DNA from: Rhodospirillaceae bacterium
GTDB lineage: Bacteria; Pseudomonadota; Alphaproteobacteria; Rhodospirillales; Rhodospirillaceae
Length of the DNA stretch: 64,000 nucleotides
Direction: 5' to 3'
Assembly (NCBI GenBank): GCA_947476695.1
Contig: CANJRD010000001.1
Coordinates: forward strand, 1-64,000
The first letter of the stretch is position 1, and each line of letters opens with the position of its first letter. The notes beneath the pieces are model-generated. The model saw nothing but the letters and a program-made list of their open reading frames with translations. It did not search any database and had not been told where the DNA came from. Shown piece by piece: positions 7,090-16,955 of the stretch. The translations under genes and the position numbers were made by a program.

Positions 7090-9879
7090 TTGGCTAAACC
7101 CCAGCGCCTCTACCTGATCGACGGCTCGGGATACATTTTCCGGGCCTTCCATGCCCTGCCGCCGATGACCCGCGCCGACGGGACGCCGGTGAACGCCGTC
7201 TATGGCTTTTGCAGCATGCTGTCGAAGCTGCTGGACGAGCTGCGCGCCGACGACGGCGTTGAGGAACTGGTGGCGGTGATCTTCGACACCAAGCGCGACA
7301 CCTTCCGTAAGGCAATCTTCGACGCCTATAAAGCAAACCGGCCGCCGCCGCCGGACGACCTGATCCCGCAGTTCGCGCTGATCCGCGACGCCACGCGCGC
7401 CTTCAACGTGCATTGCCTCGAGCTCGAAGGCTATGAGGCCGACGACCTGATCGCGACTTATGCGAAGCAGGCGTTCGAGAAGGGCGTCGAGACGGTCGTC
7501 ATCTCCGCCGACAAGGACCTGATGCAGCTGATCCGGCCGGGCGTGTCGATGCGCGACCCGATCAAGAACAAGCCGATCGGTCCGGCGGAAGTGCAGGAGA
7601 AGTTCGGCGTCACGCCAGACAAGGTGATCGATGTGCAGGCGCTGGCCGGCGATTCGACCGACAACGTCCCGGGCGTGCGCGGCATCGGTGTCAAAACAGC
7701 CGCCGAGCTGATCAACACCTATGGCGATCTCGAAACGTTGCTGAAGCGCACAGCTGAGATCAAGCAGCCCAAGCGCCGCGAAGCGCTGGAGACGAACGCC
7801 GAACTGGCCCGCATCTCCAAGCAGCTGGTCACGTTGAAGGACGACGTGCCGGTGCCGCAGATGCTGGCCGACCTGACATGGCAGGAGCCCGATCCGCAGC
7901 GATTGCTCGACTTCGTCACCGCGCAAGGCTTCCGCAGCCTGGCGACACGGCTGGGCGGCACGGTGACGGCATCCGCGACAACAGGCGGCGCGGCGCCCAC
8001 CGCCAAGGCCGCCGAGCCCGAAAAGATTCCCACCGACGCCGGCGTTTACGAAACCGTCACGACCATTGCCGACCTGGGCAAATGGGTCGACGCCGCGCGC
8101 GCTTGCGGAGTCGTCGGCGTGGCGCTCGGCATGACCGGCGCGGACCCGTGGCAGGCCCGCCTTGTCGGCATCGGCCTCTCGGTCGCGCCGGGCAAAGGAT
8201 GTTACGTGCCGCTGCGCCACGTGTCGCAGTCCGCGCAAGGCAGCTTGCTGGAAGCCGGCGACGATGCGCCGCCACAAGCGCCGTACAACGAGGCCATTGA
8301 ACTGCTGCGACCGCTGTTCAGCGACACGAGCGTGTTGAAGATCGGCCACGACATCAAGCGCGCCATGCATGGCTTGGCCGCCGGCGGGATCGAGAACGTG
8401 GCGTCCATCGATGACGTCGAGATTCTCTCCTATGTGCTCGATGGCGCGAAAAACAAACACGATCTCGATACGCTGGCCGAGCAGCACTTCGGCTTCCAGA
8501 CCACGACGCTGGAAAACGTCTGTGGCAAAGGCAAGGACAAGATCGGGTTCGAGCGTTGCGCGCTGGACAAGGCCACCGGCCTCGTCGCGCAGAATGCCGA
8601 CTTCGCGCTGCGCCTGCACCGCACCCTGCGCCCGCGTCTGGTGCACGAGCGCGTGACCAACATCTACGACGGCCTGGAACGGCAGATGATCCCCGTGCTG
8701 CGCGACATGGAAGCCGCGGGCATCGTGGTCGATCCGCGCGTCCTGAAAACCATGAGCGCAGACTTCGGTAAGCGCATGGCGGAACTGGAAACCCAAATTC
8801 ACAAGCTGGCGGGCACCGAGTTCAACATCGGCTCGCCCAAGCAGCTGGGCGAGATCCTGTTCGACCGCATGAGCCTGCCGGGCGGCAAGAAGGGCAAGAC
8901 CGGCGCCTATGGCACCGGCGCCGATGTGCTGGAGGAACTGGTGGGCCAGGGCCACGACCTGCCGGCGCGCGTACTCGACTGGCGCCAGATCTCCAAGCTC
9001 AAGAGCACATACACCGACGCGCTGCAGGAAGAGATCAACCCGAACACCGGCCGCGTGCACACGACCTTCGACATGGCCGTCGCTAGCACGGGGCGTTTGT
9101 CCTCGACCGATCCGAACCTTCAGAACATCCCGATCCGCACCGAGGAAGGCCGTAAGATCCGCACGGCGTTCGTCGCGCCCAAAGGCAAAGTCCTGTTGTC
9201 GGCCGACTACAGTCAGATCGAACTGCGGCTGGTCGCCCATGTCGCCGATATCAAGGCGATGAAGAAGGCGTTCAACGAGAACGCCGACATTCACGCCGCT
9301 ACGGCATCGGAGATGTTCAACGTGCCCGTCGCCGGCATGGACCCGTCGATCCGCCGGCGCGCCAAGGCGATCAACTTCGGCATCATCTACGGCATCTCGG
9401 GCTTCGGCCTGGCCAACCAGCTCGGCATCGAGCGCGGCGAAGCGCAGGATTACATCAAGCGCTATTTCGAGCGCTTCCCCGAGATCCGCACCTATATGGA
9501 CCGCACGAAGGAAGAGGCCAAGAAGCACGGCTTCGTCTGGACCCCCTTCGGCCGCAAAGTCTGGATCCCGTACATCGCCGACAAGAATCCGGCGATGCGC
9601 AGCTTCGGCGAGCGCGCCGCGATCAACGCGCCGATCCAGGGCGGCGCGGCCGACATCATCAAGAAGGCGATGATCCGTCTGCCGAAAATCCTGCGCGACA
9701 AGAAGCTCTCGGCGACCATGCTGCTTCAAGTCCATGATGAACTGATCTTCGAGGTACCCAGCACCGAAGTCGAAGAGACGAAGTCTGTGGTCAAGAAGGT
9801 CATGGAAAGCGTGGTGCAGATCGACGTGCCGATCGTGGTCGATGCCGGGGTCGGCGACAGCTGGGCCCAGGCGCACTGA
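7090..9879 (+). CDS. polA: DNA polymerase I
   Basis: 929 residues from a TTG start (LIDGSGYIFRAFHAL follows at once, as in other PolA proteins). Residues 1-290 form the 5'-3' exonuclease with its acidic cluster (EGYEADDLIAT, DKDLMQL, GDSTDNVPGVRGIG). Residues about 310-520 keep the fold of the 3'-5' exonuclease but lack its catalytic acids. The usual DTET is ALGM at 345-348, the Asp of the KYD motif is absent (KIGHDIKRAMH), and the last EDAD reads QNAD. Residues about 540-929 are the intact polymerase (ADYSQIELRLVAH, RRRAKAINFGIIYG, VHDELIFEV). It therefore should fill gaps and remove RNA primers without proofreading. It lies 5 bases after the zinc-finger gene. Confidence 0.97.
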   Translation: MAKPQRLYLIDGSGYIFRAFHALPPMTRADGTPVNAVYGFCSMLSKLLDELRADDGVEELVAVIFDTKRDTFRKAIFDAYKANRPPPPDDLIPQFALIRDATRAFNVHCLELEGYEADDLIATYAKQAFEKGVETVVISADKDLMQLIRPGVSMRDPIKNKPIGPAEVQEKFGVTPDKVIDVQALAGDSTDNVPGVRGIGVKTAAELINTYGDLETLLKRTAEIKQPKRREALETNAELARISKQLVTLKDDVPVPQMLADLTWQEPDPQRLLDFVTAQGFRSLATRLGGTVTASATTGGAAPTAKAAEPEKIPTDAGVYETVTTIADLGKWVDAARACGVVGVALGMTGADPWQARLVGIGLSVAPGKGCYVPLRHVSQSAQGSLLEAGDDAPPQAPYNEAIELLRPLFSDTSVLKIGHDIKRAMHGLAAGGIENVASIDDVEILSYVLDGAKNKHDLDTLAEQHFGFQTTTLENVCGKGKDKIGFERCALDKATGLVAQNADFALRLHRTLRPRLVHERVTNIYDGLERQMIPVLRDMEAAGIVVDPRVLKTMSADFGKRMAELETQIHKLAGTEFNIGSPKQLGEILFDRMSLPGGKKGKTGAYGTGADVLEELVGQGHDLPARVLDWRQISKLKSTYTDALQEEINPNTGRVHTTFDMAVASTGRLSSTDPNLQNIPIRTEEGRKIRTAFVAPKGKVLLSADYSQIELRLVAHVADIKAMKKAFNENADIHAATASEMFNVPVAGMDPSIRRRAKAINFGIIYGISGFGLANQLGIERGEAQDYIKRYFERFPEIRTYMDRTKEEAKKHGFVWTPFGRKVWIPYIADKNPAMRSFGERAAINAPIQGGAADIIKKAMIRLPKILRDKKLSATMLLQVHDELIFEVPSTEVEETKSVVKKVMESVVQIDVPIVVDAGVGDSWAQAH

Positions 9880-9887
9880 GCGCCAAG

Positions 9888-11459
9888 ATGATTTCCCTGC
9901 TCGGCGCACTGGCGTTACTTGCGACCGAGGCACAAGCCGACGACAAGCTCGATTGCTTCAGCCCTACCACGGCCACACCAGCGCGCGCCATCGCCTGCGG
10001 CGCGGTGGCGAACGACAGCGCCCTGCCCGCCACGATGCGGGCCGATGCCCTGATCGCGCGCGCGGCAATTTCGGACGGCACCCAGGCCTTGCGCGACTAC
10101 GACGCGGCGCTGCGTCTCGTGCCGGACGATGTGCCGGCGCTGGTCGCACGCGGCAAGCTGCGCGAGGCGGCGAACGACCTCACTGGCGCGGAAGCGGACT
10201 ATTCTGCGGCGCTCGCCAAGCAGCCCGCGTTGGGGGAGGCGCTCGCGCGGCGCGGGGCGTTGCGCATCAAGCAGGGCAAGACCGAGGCGGGGCTCGCCGA
10301 CCTGGGCGATGCGCGGCGCTATGCACCCAACGATCCTGTGCCGTTCCGCATTCGCGGGCGCATGCTGCTCGATCAAGGCAAGATAGCCGAGGCGCGCGCG
10401 GAGTTGGCGCAGGCTATCGCGCTTGATCCGGGCGACGCTGAAAGCACGACGCTTCTGGGCACCGCCGACCTTCGCGGCAATCAGTCGGCTGAAGCAATCG
10501 CGGCGTTCAGCGCTGTCCTCGCGCGCGATCCCACGCATGTCGAAGCCTTGCGCGGGCGCGCGACCGCCTATGGCCGGCAGGAAAACTTTGCCGCCGCGAT
10601 CGCCGATCTCGACGCGCTGTTGAAGCGCGCGCCGAACGATGTCCCAGCCCTGAAAGCGCGGGGAGTCGCACGGCTCCAGTCCGGGGGCCCTGCGGAGGCC
10701 ATCCCGGATTTTACGCGCCTGCTCGAAAGCACGGATGACATCGAAGCGCGCTTCTTCCGCGCCACCGCCTACTTCCGCAATCGCCAACCGCACGAAGCCG
10801 AAAGCGATTTCAGCGCCGTCCTTACCCAAGCCCCGGGCGAGCCCGATGCCTTAAGCGGCCGCGGCCTCGCGCGCCTGATGCAGGGTGAACTCGCCGCGGC
10901 GGAAGCGGATTTCACCGCGGCCCTCGCGGCCAAGCCCGGGGCCGGCGACATCCTGGGCAATCGCGGGCAACTGCGCCTGCTGCGCGGCGACTTCGCCGGC
11001 GCGGACGCCGATCTCGGCCTGGCATTGAACACCGATGCCGCCAATCTCACGCTGGCGCTGTGGCGCAGCATCACCGGCCTGCGCGCCGGACGTGAAGCCC
11101 GGGTGGTGCGGGCCGAACTCGACACCGTATCGCGCCGGCTCGGCCGGAGCACTTGGCCATCGCCCGTTGTCGCCCACAGTCTCGGTGCGCTGAGCGACGC
11201 CGAGCTGCTGGTGGCCGCGCGACAAGGTGAGGCCGACGCCGACCTGCGTCTTTCGGAAACCTATTTCTATCTCGGAGAAGAGGCGCTAATCCGCGGCGCG
11301 AAACCAGAAGCTGAACGCATGTTCCGGCAAGCGCTCACGCGCGGTGTGCACGGCAGCTTCGCGGACATCGGCGCGCAGATCGAGTTAGCCAAATTGGGCG
11401 CACGCGTCGCGCCGGAAAGTGGGAACCGGTTTCCGGATAACGCGACGCGCCAACCATAG
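9888..11459 (+). CDS. Tetratricopeptide-repeat protein, exported
   Basis: 523 residues, beginning 8 bases after polA stops. The N-terminus (MISLLGALALLATEAQA) is a short signal peptide. From about residue 60 to 350 the sequence is a run of roughly nine TPR units with the A-x-x-x-L/Y ... P ... A pattern (for example AEADYSAALAKQP and AEADFTAALAAKPG). The C-terminal 130 residues contain an E-x-x-Y-F-Y-L-G-E segment and are less repetitive. TPR solenoids act as protein-binding scaffolds in the periplasm; the partner is not evident. The distance to polA suggests readthrough from the polA promoter. Confidence 0.83.
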   Translation: MISLLGALALLATEAQADDKLDCFSPTTATPARAIACGAVANDSALPATMRADALIARAAISDGTQALRDYDAALRLVPDDVPALVARGKLREAANDLTGAEADYSAALAKQPALGEALARRGALRIKQGKTEAGLADLGDARRYAPNDPVPFRIRGRMLLDQGKIAEARAELAQAIALDPGDAESTTLLGTADLRGNQSAEAIAAFSAVLARDPTHVEALRGRATAYGRQENFAAAIADLDALLKRAPNDVPALKARGVARLQSGGPAEAIPDFTRLLESTDDIEARFFRATAYFRNRQPHEAESDFSAVLTQAPGEPDALSGRGLARLMQGELAAAEADFTAALAAKPGAGDILGNRGQLRLLRGDFAGADADLGLALNTDAANLTLALWRSITGLRAGREARVVRAELDTVSRRLGRSTWPSPVVAHSLGALSDAELLVAARQGEADADLRLSETYFYLGEEALIRGAKPEAERMFRQALTRGVHGSFADIGAQIELAKLGARVAPESGNRFPDNATRQP

Positions 11460-11472
11460 ACTTCGAAAAGCA

Positions 11473-11502
11473 AAGGGCCCGGTGTGACGGCGCCGAGCCC
11501 TT
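11473..11502 (-). terminator. Intrinsic terminator of pckA
   Basis: The arms AAGGGC-c-CGG (11473-11482) and CCG-a-GCCCTT (11493-11502) pair with one mismatched position. Read on the minus strand, the hairpin is followed by TTGCTTTTCG, so it fits termination of the leftward pckA transcript. It also lies just after the convergent TPR gene and may stop that transcript less efficiently. Confidence 0.65.
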
Positions 11503-11525
11503 CGCAATCTCACTGAGCGTGAAGA

Positions 11526-13130
11526 TTAAGCGGCGGCGCGAATGGCCGCGGCCTTCACCTTCTGATCGACATGGCTGTCGAACTGCTCGAAGTTCTTTTC
11601 GAAACGGCGCGCGACATCCTGCGCGGCGACGTCGTAGGCCTTTTTGTCCGGCCAAGTGGCCTTCGGCTGCAGGACTTCCGCCGGTACGCCGGCGCAAGCC
11701 TTCGGCACGAGCAGGCCGAAGTTCGGATCGGCGACGAACTCGCCCTTCGTCAACGTGCCGTCGAGCACGGCCTTCAGCATGGCGCGGGTGTAGGCGATCT
11801 TCATGCGGCTGCCGACGCCGTAGCCGCCGCCGGACCAACCGGTATTTACCAGCCAGCAATCGGCGCCGTACTTGTCCATCAGCTCACCGAGCAGCTTCGC
11901 GTAGACGGTCGGGTGACGCGCCATGAACGGCCCGCCGAAGCAGCTGGAGAAGGTGGCCTGCGGCTCTTTCACGCCCTTTTCGGTGCCCGCGACGCGCGCG
12001 GTGTAGCCGGACAGGAAATGGTACATCGCCTGTTCCGACGTCAGCTTGGAGATCGGAGGCAGAACGCCGAAGGCATCGGCGGTCAGCATGACGATGTTCT
12101 TCGGGTGCGGACCCTTGCCGGTTTCCGAGGCGTTCGGGATGAACTCCAGCGGGTAGGACGCGCGGGTGTTTTCCGTCAGCGAACCGTCGTTGAGGTCGAG
12201 CGTGCGCTTGACCGGGTCCATCACGACGTTCTCGAGGGTCGTGCCGAAGCGTTCGGTGGTGGCGTAGATTTCCGGCTCGGCTTCCTTCGACAGGTTGATC
12301 ACCTTGGCGTAGCAGCCGCCTTCGAAGTTGAACACGCCGGTCGGGCCCCAGCCGTGCTCGTCGTCACCGATCAGGGTGCGCGAGGCGTCGGCGGACAGGG
12401 TGGTCTTGCCGGTGCCGGACAGGCCGAAGAAGATCGCGCTTTCGCCGTTGGCGCCGACATTGGCGGAGCAGTGCATCGGCATCACGCCCTTCTCGGGCAG
12501 GATGTAGTTCAGGAACGAGAACACCGACTTCTTCACTTCGCCGGCGTAGATGGTGCCGCCGATGATGACGACCTTCTTGGCGAAGTTCAGGACGATGAAG
12601 CATTCGGAATTCGTGCCGTCGACCTTCGGGTCGGCCTTCATGTACGGCGCATGCAGGACGGTGAAGTCCGGATCGAAGTTCTTCAGCGCCTCTTCGGGCG
12701 GCTGGATGAACATGTTGGCGGCGAACAGGTTGTGCCACGCCTTCTCGTTCACGATGCGCGCCTTCAGGCGATAGGTCTCGTCGGCGCCGGCGTAAACGTC
12801 GCGCACGAACAGTTCCTTGCCCGACAGGTACTGCAGCACCTTGGCGTGCAGCTTGTCGAAGTTCTCCGGAGTCATGCCGACGTTGACCTTGCCCCAGTTG
12901 ACCGAGGTTTCGGTCGAGGCGTCGCGCACGATGAACTTGTCGTTCGGGGAACGGCCGGTGTGTTGGCCGGTGATGCTGACGAGCGCGCCGTCCTTGGAGA
13001 GCTTACCGTCGCCGTTCTTGACGGCGTGTTCGATCAGCTCGGCACGGCCGAGGTTCCAGTTAACTTTTCCGGTCGGCTTCAGGCAATGTTTGTCGAGGCC
13101 GATGGAACTCTGCGTATGACTCGTCTGCAC
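11526..13130 (-). CDS. pckA: Phosphoenolpyruvate carboxykinase (ATP)
   Basis: 534 residues. Converts oxaloacetate plus ATP to PEP and CO2, the first committed step of gluconeogenesis. Visible motifs are [11 protein letters not shown] near residue 58, the kinase-1a P-loop [11 protein letters not shown], the adjacent metal site [10 protein letters not shown], and a C-terminal [17 protein letters not shown] segment. The GTG start at 13130 is chosen because AGGAG lies 7 bases upstream and the length then matches the family. The open frame continues 34 codons further but without such a site. pckA is divergent from chvI, the arrangement known from Agrobacterium and relatives, where ChvG-ChvI influences pckA expression. 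Confidence 0.97.
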   Translation of the reverse strand: MQTSHTQSSIGLDKHCLKPTGKVNWNLGRAELIEHAVKNGDGKLSKDGALVSITGQHTGRSPNDKFIVRDASTETSVNWGKVNVGMTPENFDKLHAKVLQYLSGKELFVRDVYAGADETYRLKARIVNEKAWHNLFAANMFIQPPEEALKNFDPDFTVLHAPYMKADPKVDGTNSECFIVLNFAKKVVIIGGTIYAGEVKKSVFSFLNYILPEKGVMPMHCSANVGANGESAIFFGLSGTGKTTLSADASRTLIGDDEHGWGPTGVFNFEGGCYAKVINLSKEAEPEIYATTERFGTTLENVVMDPVKRTLDLNDGSLTENTRASYPLEFIPNASETGKGPHPKNIVMLTADAFGVLPPISKLTSEQAMYHFLSGYTARVAGTEKGVKEPQATFSSCFGGPFMARHPTVYAKLLGELMDKYGADCWLVNTGWSGGGYGVGSRMKIAYTRAMLKAVLDGTLTKGEFVADPNFGLLVPKACAGVPAEVLQPKATWPDKKAYDVAAQDVARRFEKNFEQFDSHVDQKVKAAAIRAAA

Positions 13131-13459
13131 CTTATGACTCCTGGGGGGTCCGATTTTTTGGGTGATTGCGGATAGAAAATGCGACGCAAGGTCGCTGTGC
13201 CACGGGGGTAAACTCGTAGCGGAATTGGTCATAGCGGCATTTCATATCGGTTCAGCCCTCGCTGCGCAACGGCTGGACGAGATCAAATATGCCCATTAAA
13301 GCCTTGTTTGCACTGCAATATCGACCTGCCCGGCTGCCGGAATGAACTAACCCATCCCGAGGGCTAACGCTTCGCTAGCAGGTGGCTTCACTTTCGCCAT
13401 AATGCAGCAGGCACAATGCACTATCGGCGCTTCGGCGCCTTTTTCGAGCGAGGCCCGCC
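13131..13459. other. Divergent pckA/chvI regulatory region
   Basis: This 329-base region separates the two divergent starts and must carry both promoters. An AT-richer stretch runs from 13230 to 13330. CATAAT at 13398-13403 could serve as a -10 element for chvI. The chvI side ends in a hairpin with a T-run (13426-13444, listed separately). The pckA ribosome site lies just outside the left edge. No small gene is supported within it. Confidence 0.55.
13426..13444 (+). terminator. Terminator-like hairpin in the chvI leader
   Basis: GGCGC (13426-13430), loop TTCG and GCGCC (13435-13439) form a perfect 5-bp stem with the extra-stable UUCG tetraloop, followed directly by TTTTT. It stands only 15 bases before the chvI GTG and just ahead of the GAGG ribosome site. 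No plus-strand gene lies upstream that would need terminating, so it may attenuate chvI transcription (inference). Confidence 0.6.
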
Positions 13460-14167
13460 GTGACCTACAAAGTTGCTCTGGTTGATGACGACCGCAACAT
13501 TCTCACCTCCGTGTCCATGATGCTGGAGGCGGAGGGGTTCAAAGTTGTCACCTATCGCGACGGCACCGAGGCCTTGCGCGGCCTCCAGGCCGAACCGGCG
13601 GATTTGGCCGTTTTCGACATCAAGATGCCCCGGATGGACGGCATCGAGCTTCTTCAACGTGTGCGCGAAAAAAGCAGCATGCCGGTCATCTTCCTGACCT
13701 CGAAGGACGACGAGGTCGACGAACTCATGGGTCTGCGCATGGGCGCGGACGACTACATCAAGAAGCCGTTCAGCCAGCGCCTGCTGATCGAGCGCATCCG
13801 GGCGGTGTTCCGCCGGCTGGAAGCCCAGAAGGCGGGTGCGGCCGGCTCGTCGGCCGCGTCGGTGAAGCGCGGCGAACTGGTGCTGGACCCGGCGCAGCAT
13901 CTTTGCCTGTGGAAAGGGCTGCAGGTGAACCTGACCGTCACCGAGTTCCTGATCATCCAGGCGCTGGCCCAGCGCCCCGGCCACGTAAAGAGCCGCGACC
14001 AGTTGATCGACGCCGCCTACGGCGAACACATCTATGTCGACGACCGCACCATCGACAGCCACATCAAGCGGCTGCGCAAGAAATTCCGTGAAGTCGACAC
14101 CGAGTTCTCGCACATCGAAACGCTGTACGGCGTTGGATACAAATATAACGAGACCGGCAATCCCTAG
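13460..14167 (+). CDS. chvI: Response regulator ChvI, OmpR family
   Basis: 235 residues from a GTG start with GAGG upstream. The receiver domain at residues 1-120 shows the acid pair VDDD, the phospho-acceptor Asp in [14 protein letters not shown] in FLTSKDD, and Lys in DYIKKPF. The C-terminal winged helix (about 135-230) has the OmpR wing and [12 protein letters not shown]-like recognition segment (here [12 protein letters not shown]). ChvI is the output of the ChvG sensor in alphaproteobacteria, controlling acid response, exopolysaccharide, motility and envelope genes. chvG follows 38 bases later. Confidence 0.95.
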   Translation: MTYKVALVDDDRNILTSVSMMLEAEGFKVVTYRDGTEALRGLQAEPADLAVFDIKMPRMDGIELLQRVREKSSMPVIFLTSKDDEVDELMGLRMGADDYIKKPFSQRLLIERIRAVFRRLEAQKAGAAGSSAASVKRGELVLDPAQHLCLWKGLQVNLTVTEFLIIQALAQRPGHVKSRDQLIDAAYGEHIYVDDRTIDSHIKRLRKKFREVDTEFSHIETLYGVGYKYNETGNP

Positions 14168-14205
14168 CTAAATTCGCGCCCGATACCATTCGCGAAAGGA
14201 CGTCC

Positions 14206-15930
14206 GTGCCGGACGATGTCGAAGGACCAGCGCGGAGCATGACGGATCGGCCCTTGTCCGACTTCCGCCCGCCTGCGCGTCCATCGGCGGAATACGATGA
14301 GCCGCTGCGGCGGCGGATGTTCTCGCCGCTCACCACGCGAATCCTGGCGGTGAACCTGACGGCGCCAGTGTTGCTGGTGCTGGGTCTGCTGTTCCTCGAC
14401 CGCTATGCCGACACGCTGATCGCGACGGAGATCGAGGCGCTGACCACCCAAGGTTCGCTGATCGCAGCCTCGGTCGGCGAAGGCGCCGTTGTCGTCGACA
14501 ACGAAGCCGGCGAGTTCCCGGTATTCACGCCCAACGGCGCGCAACGCAATATCGATGCCGACAACGCGCGTCCGCTGGTGCGCCGGCTTGCCGCACTCGC
14601 TCAATTGCGGGCACGCCTGTTCGACCGCAACGGCGGCCTCCTGGCCGACAGTCAGTTGCTACAAGGAACGGTCGGACAAATTCAGGTGCTCGACCTGCCG
14701 CCGGCCGAGAGCTTCCTCAGCCGCATGTTCCGCAGGGTCTACGGCGCCACCATCGGCCGCTTCTCCTACGAACGACGCCTGCCGCCCTATCGCGAACCCG
14801 ACAACCCACAAGATGCCGTCGCTTTCCCCGAAGTGCGCCACGCCCTCGACGCCGGCGAAGCCGACGCGGCGGTGCGTCTGCGCGCGGACGGCCAGAAGAT
14901 ACTGACAGTCGCGATCCCAGTGCAGTTCTACAAACAAGTCGTCGGCACGGTACTTGTCTCGCGCGACGGCCGCGCGGTCGATCAGCGCCTGTTCGCCGTG
15001 CGCCGTTCGATCCTGGGCATGTTTGCCTGGGTGCTGGGCGTAACGGTGCTGACATCACTCTATCTTGCCGGCACCATCGCGCGGCCGATCCGCAATCTGG
15101 CGGCGGCGGCGGAACGCGTGCGTTTGAGCAAGCGCCGCCAGCACACCATTCCCGACCTCACCGGCAGATCCGACGAGATCGGCGAATTATCGGCCGCGTT
15201 GCGTGAGATGACGGAATCGCTGTGGTCGCGCCTCGACGCCATCGAACGCTTCGCCGCCGATGTCGCGCACGAGCTCAAGAACCCGCTGACCAGCTTGCGC
15301 AGCGCGGTCGAAACCGTGTCGCGGATCAAGGACCCCGAAGCGCAGAAGCGGCTGATGACCATCATCGTCGACGACGTCGGCCGGCTTGATCGCCTGATCT
15401 CGGATATCAGCGACGCCTCGCGCCTGGATGCGGAACTCTCGCGCGCCGAGAACGCGCCGGTGAATCTGCACAAGCTTCTCTCCGCGCTCGCCGAACTGAC
15501 GAACGCCAACGACAAGGCCGATGCGCCGCGCGTGGCTGTCGTCGCCGCCGGTAACGATCACTTCGAAGTGCCGGGTCTTGAAGGACGCCTCGGTCAGGTG
15601 TTCCGCAACTTGATCGGCAACGCGGTGTCGTTCAGCCTGCCGAACGGCACGATCACCGTGCGCATCGAACGCGAAGGCAATCGCGTGCGGATCGCGGTCG
15701 AAGACCAAGGCCCCGGCATCCCCGCCGGCAAGGAGCGCGATATCTTCGAGCGCTTCTACAGCGAACGTCCCGAAGGCGAAAAATTCGGCACGCACTCGGG
15801 CCTGGGATTGTCGATCTCGAAGCAGATCGTCGACGCCCACCGTGGCACGATCTTCGCCGAGAACATCACGGATGCCACCGGTCGCGTTCAAGGCGCGCGC
15901 TTCGTGGTGCGCCTGCCGGGATCGCGCTAG
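14206..15930 (+). CDS. chvG: Sensor histidine kinase ChvG
   Basis: 574 residues. A first membrane helix lies at about 43-65 (LAVNLTAPVLLVLGLLFLDRY), then a periplasmic sensor domain of some 200 residues, and a second helix near 270-290. HAMP follows, then the dimerisation/phosphoacceptor box DVAHELKNPLTSL (His near residue 351). The ATPase has the N-box NLIGNAVSF, G1 DQGPGIP and G2 GLGLSIS. In other alphaproteobacteria the periplasmic regulator ExoR holds ChvG inactive until acid proteolysis; exoR is not in this window. The GTG at 14206 gives the longest form, and ATG at 14239 is an alternative. Its stop overlaps that of the convergent carrier gene by 4 bases. Confidence 0.94.
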   Translation: MPDDVEGPARSMTDRPLSDFRPPARPSAEYDEPLRRRMFSPLTTRILAVNLTAPVLLVLGLLFLDRYADTLIATEIEALTTQGSLIAASVGEGAVVVDNEAGEFPVFTPNGAQRNIDADNARPLVRRLAALAQLRARLFDRNGGLLADSQLLQGTVGQIQVLDLPPAESFLSRMFRRVYGATIGRFSYERRLPPYREPDNPQDAVAFPEVRHALDAGEADAAVRLRADGQKILTVAIPVQFYKQVVGTVLVSRDGRAVDQRLFAVRRSILGMFAWVLGVTVLTSLYLAGTIARPIRNLAAAAERVRLSKRRQHTIPDLTGRSDEIGELSAALREMTESLWSRLDAIERFAADVAHELKNPLTSLRSAVETVSRIKDPEAQKRLMTIIVDDVGRLDRLISDISDASRLDAELSRAENAPVNLHKLLSALAELTNANDKADAPRVAVVAAGNDHFEVPGLEGRLGQVFRNLIGNAVSFSLPNGTITVRIEREGNRVRIAVEDQGPGIPAGKERDIFERFYSERPEGEKFGTHSGLGLSISKQIVDAHRGTIFAENITDATGRVQGARFVVRLPGSR

Positions 15931-16811
15931 CTCAACACATAGGCGAGCAATAGCGGCAGCAGCGCGAACGCGATCAACGTCGACACCACGACCATGCCGG
16001 CGACCTCGTCGGGCCGGTTGCCGTAACGCAGCGCGAACAGATAGTTGAACACCGCCGTCGGCATCGACGACTGGATGATCGCCGCACCGCGCACCGGGCC
16101 GGTGAGATCGAGGACGTTCACGATCCCCAGCGCGACGACGAAGCCGGCCCCGAGACGAAACACTGCGAAACCGAAGCTGCGGCTAAGCGTGCCTTTCGAG
16201 GGCTTCAAGCGCGCAAGCGATACGCCCAGCGACAGCATCATCAGGGGGATCACGACGCCGGAAAGCACCTGGACGGTGTTGCCGATCCAGTCCGGCAATC
16301 GCAGATCGAGGCCGATCATCGCGAAGGCCACCACCATCGCCCAGATCACCGGGCTGCCGACGACCTCGCGCCAATGCAGCCGTCCGCTGGAAACGGCGAT
16401 CCCCAGGCTGAACTGCAATACCGACATCGTCGCGAAATAGGCAACCGCCGCCGCCAGGCCGGCATCGCCAAACGCGAACATCGATAGTGGAATGCCCATG
16501 TTGCCGGCGTTGGGGAACATGATGCTCGGCAGATAGACCGGGATGGGCTGGCGCAGCAGCCGCAAAAGCCCCGCGCCTAAAAGCCCCGTGATCACGACCA
16601 GCAACGTCGCCGCGGCGACCATGTCGAGCATCTCGGAGATTTGCGGTCGCCGTTCCAGGATCGTCGCGAGCAGCAGGCAGGGCGCGCCCACGTTGCTGGC
16701 GAGATAGGTGACCATCGCCGTGTCGAACGGCAGGCGGCGCTTGTCCCAGAAATAGCCCAGGGCCGCGATCAGGAAGACCGGTGCGATGACTGTAAATATC
16801 TGCTGCAGCAT
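15927..16811 (-). CDS. AEC-family transporter (auxin efflux carrier type)
   Basis: 294 residues with about ten hydrophobic helices arranged as two halves. The N-terminus is ...FLIAALGYFWDKRRLP, followed by the family-typical polar kink region SNVGAPCLL and, in the second half, VIPLMMLSLGVSLA. Relatives export or import small organic acids such as malate or malonate; the substrate here cannot be read. I start at the Met of MLQQIF (16811); an ATG 13 codons earlier is possible. It is on the opposite strand to the conserved chvG-hprK pair and therefore looks inserted between them. Confidence 0.85.
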   Translation of the reverse strand: MLQQIFTVIAPVFLIAALGYFWDKRRLPFDTAMVTYLASNVGAPCLLLATILERRPQISEMLDMVAAATLLVVITGLLGAGLLRLLRQPIPVYLPSIMFPNAGNMGIPLSMFAFGDAGLAAAVAYFATMSVLQFSLGIAVSSGRLHWREVVGSPVIWAMVVAFAMIGLDLRLPDWIGNTVQVLSGVVIPLMMLSLGVSLARLKPSKGTLSRSFGFAVFRLGAGFVVALGIVNVLDLTGPVRGAAIIQSSMPTAVFNYLFALRYGNRPDEVAGMVVVSTLIAFALLPLLLAYVLS

Positions 16812-16955
16812 GACGGCCCGCGCACCCCTTTCCGCGAGTCTAAGAGACATACGCTAGAACCTGTTGAGCGAAAAGCCACGGGCATAAATTGCGTGGGCGT
16901 TCAGCTGCGTGCTGAGCGCATTGACGGACGGCCCTCAAGACGCCACCCTTCGTTC

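Noticed and set aside
7039-9933. A 964-codon open frame antisense to polA
   Set aside because: GC-rich genes with G/C third positions leave long open antisense frames. The product has no family-like motifs and is low in complexity (repeated His/Arg/Gly/Val), while polA on the other strand has every expected motif.
11571-13175. A 534-codon plus-strand frame antisense to pckA
   Set aside because: Shadow of the real gene; no recognisable domain and the codon-bias phase belongs to pckA.
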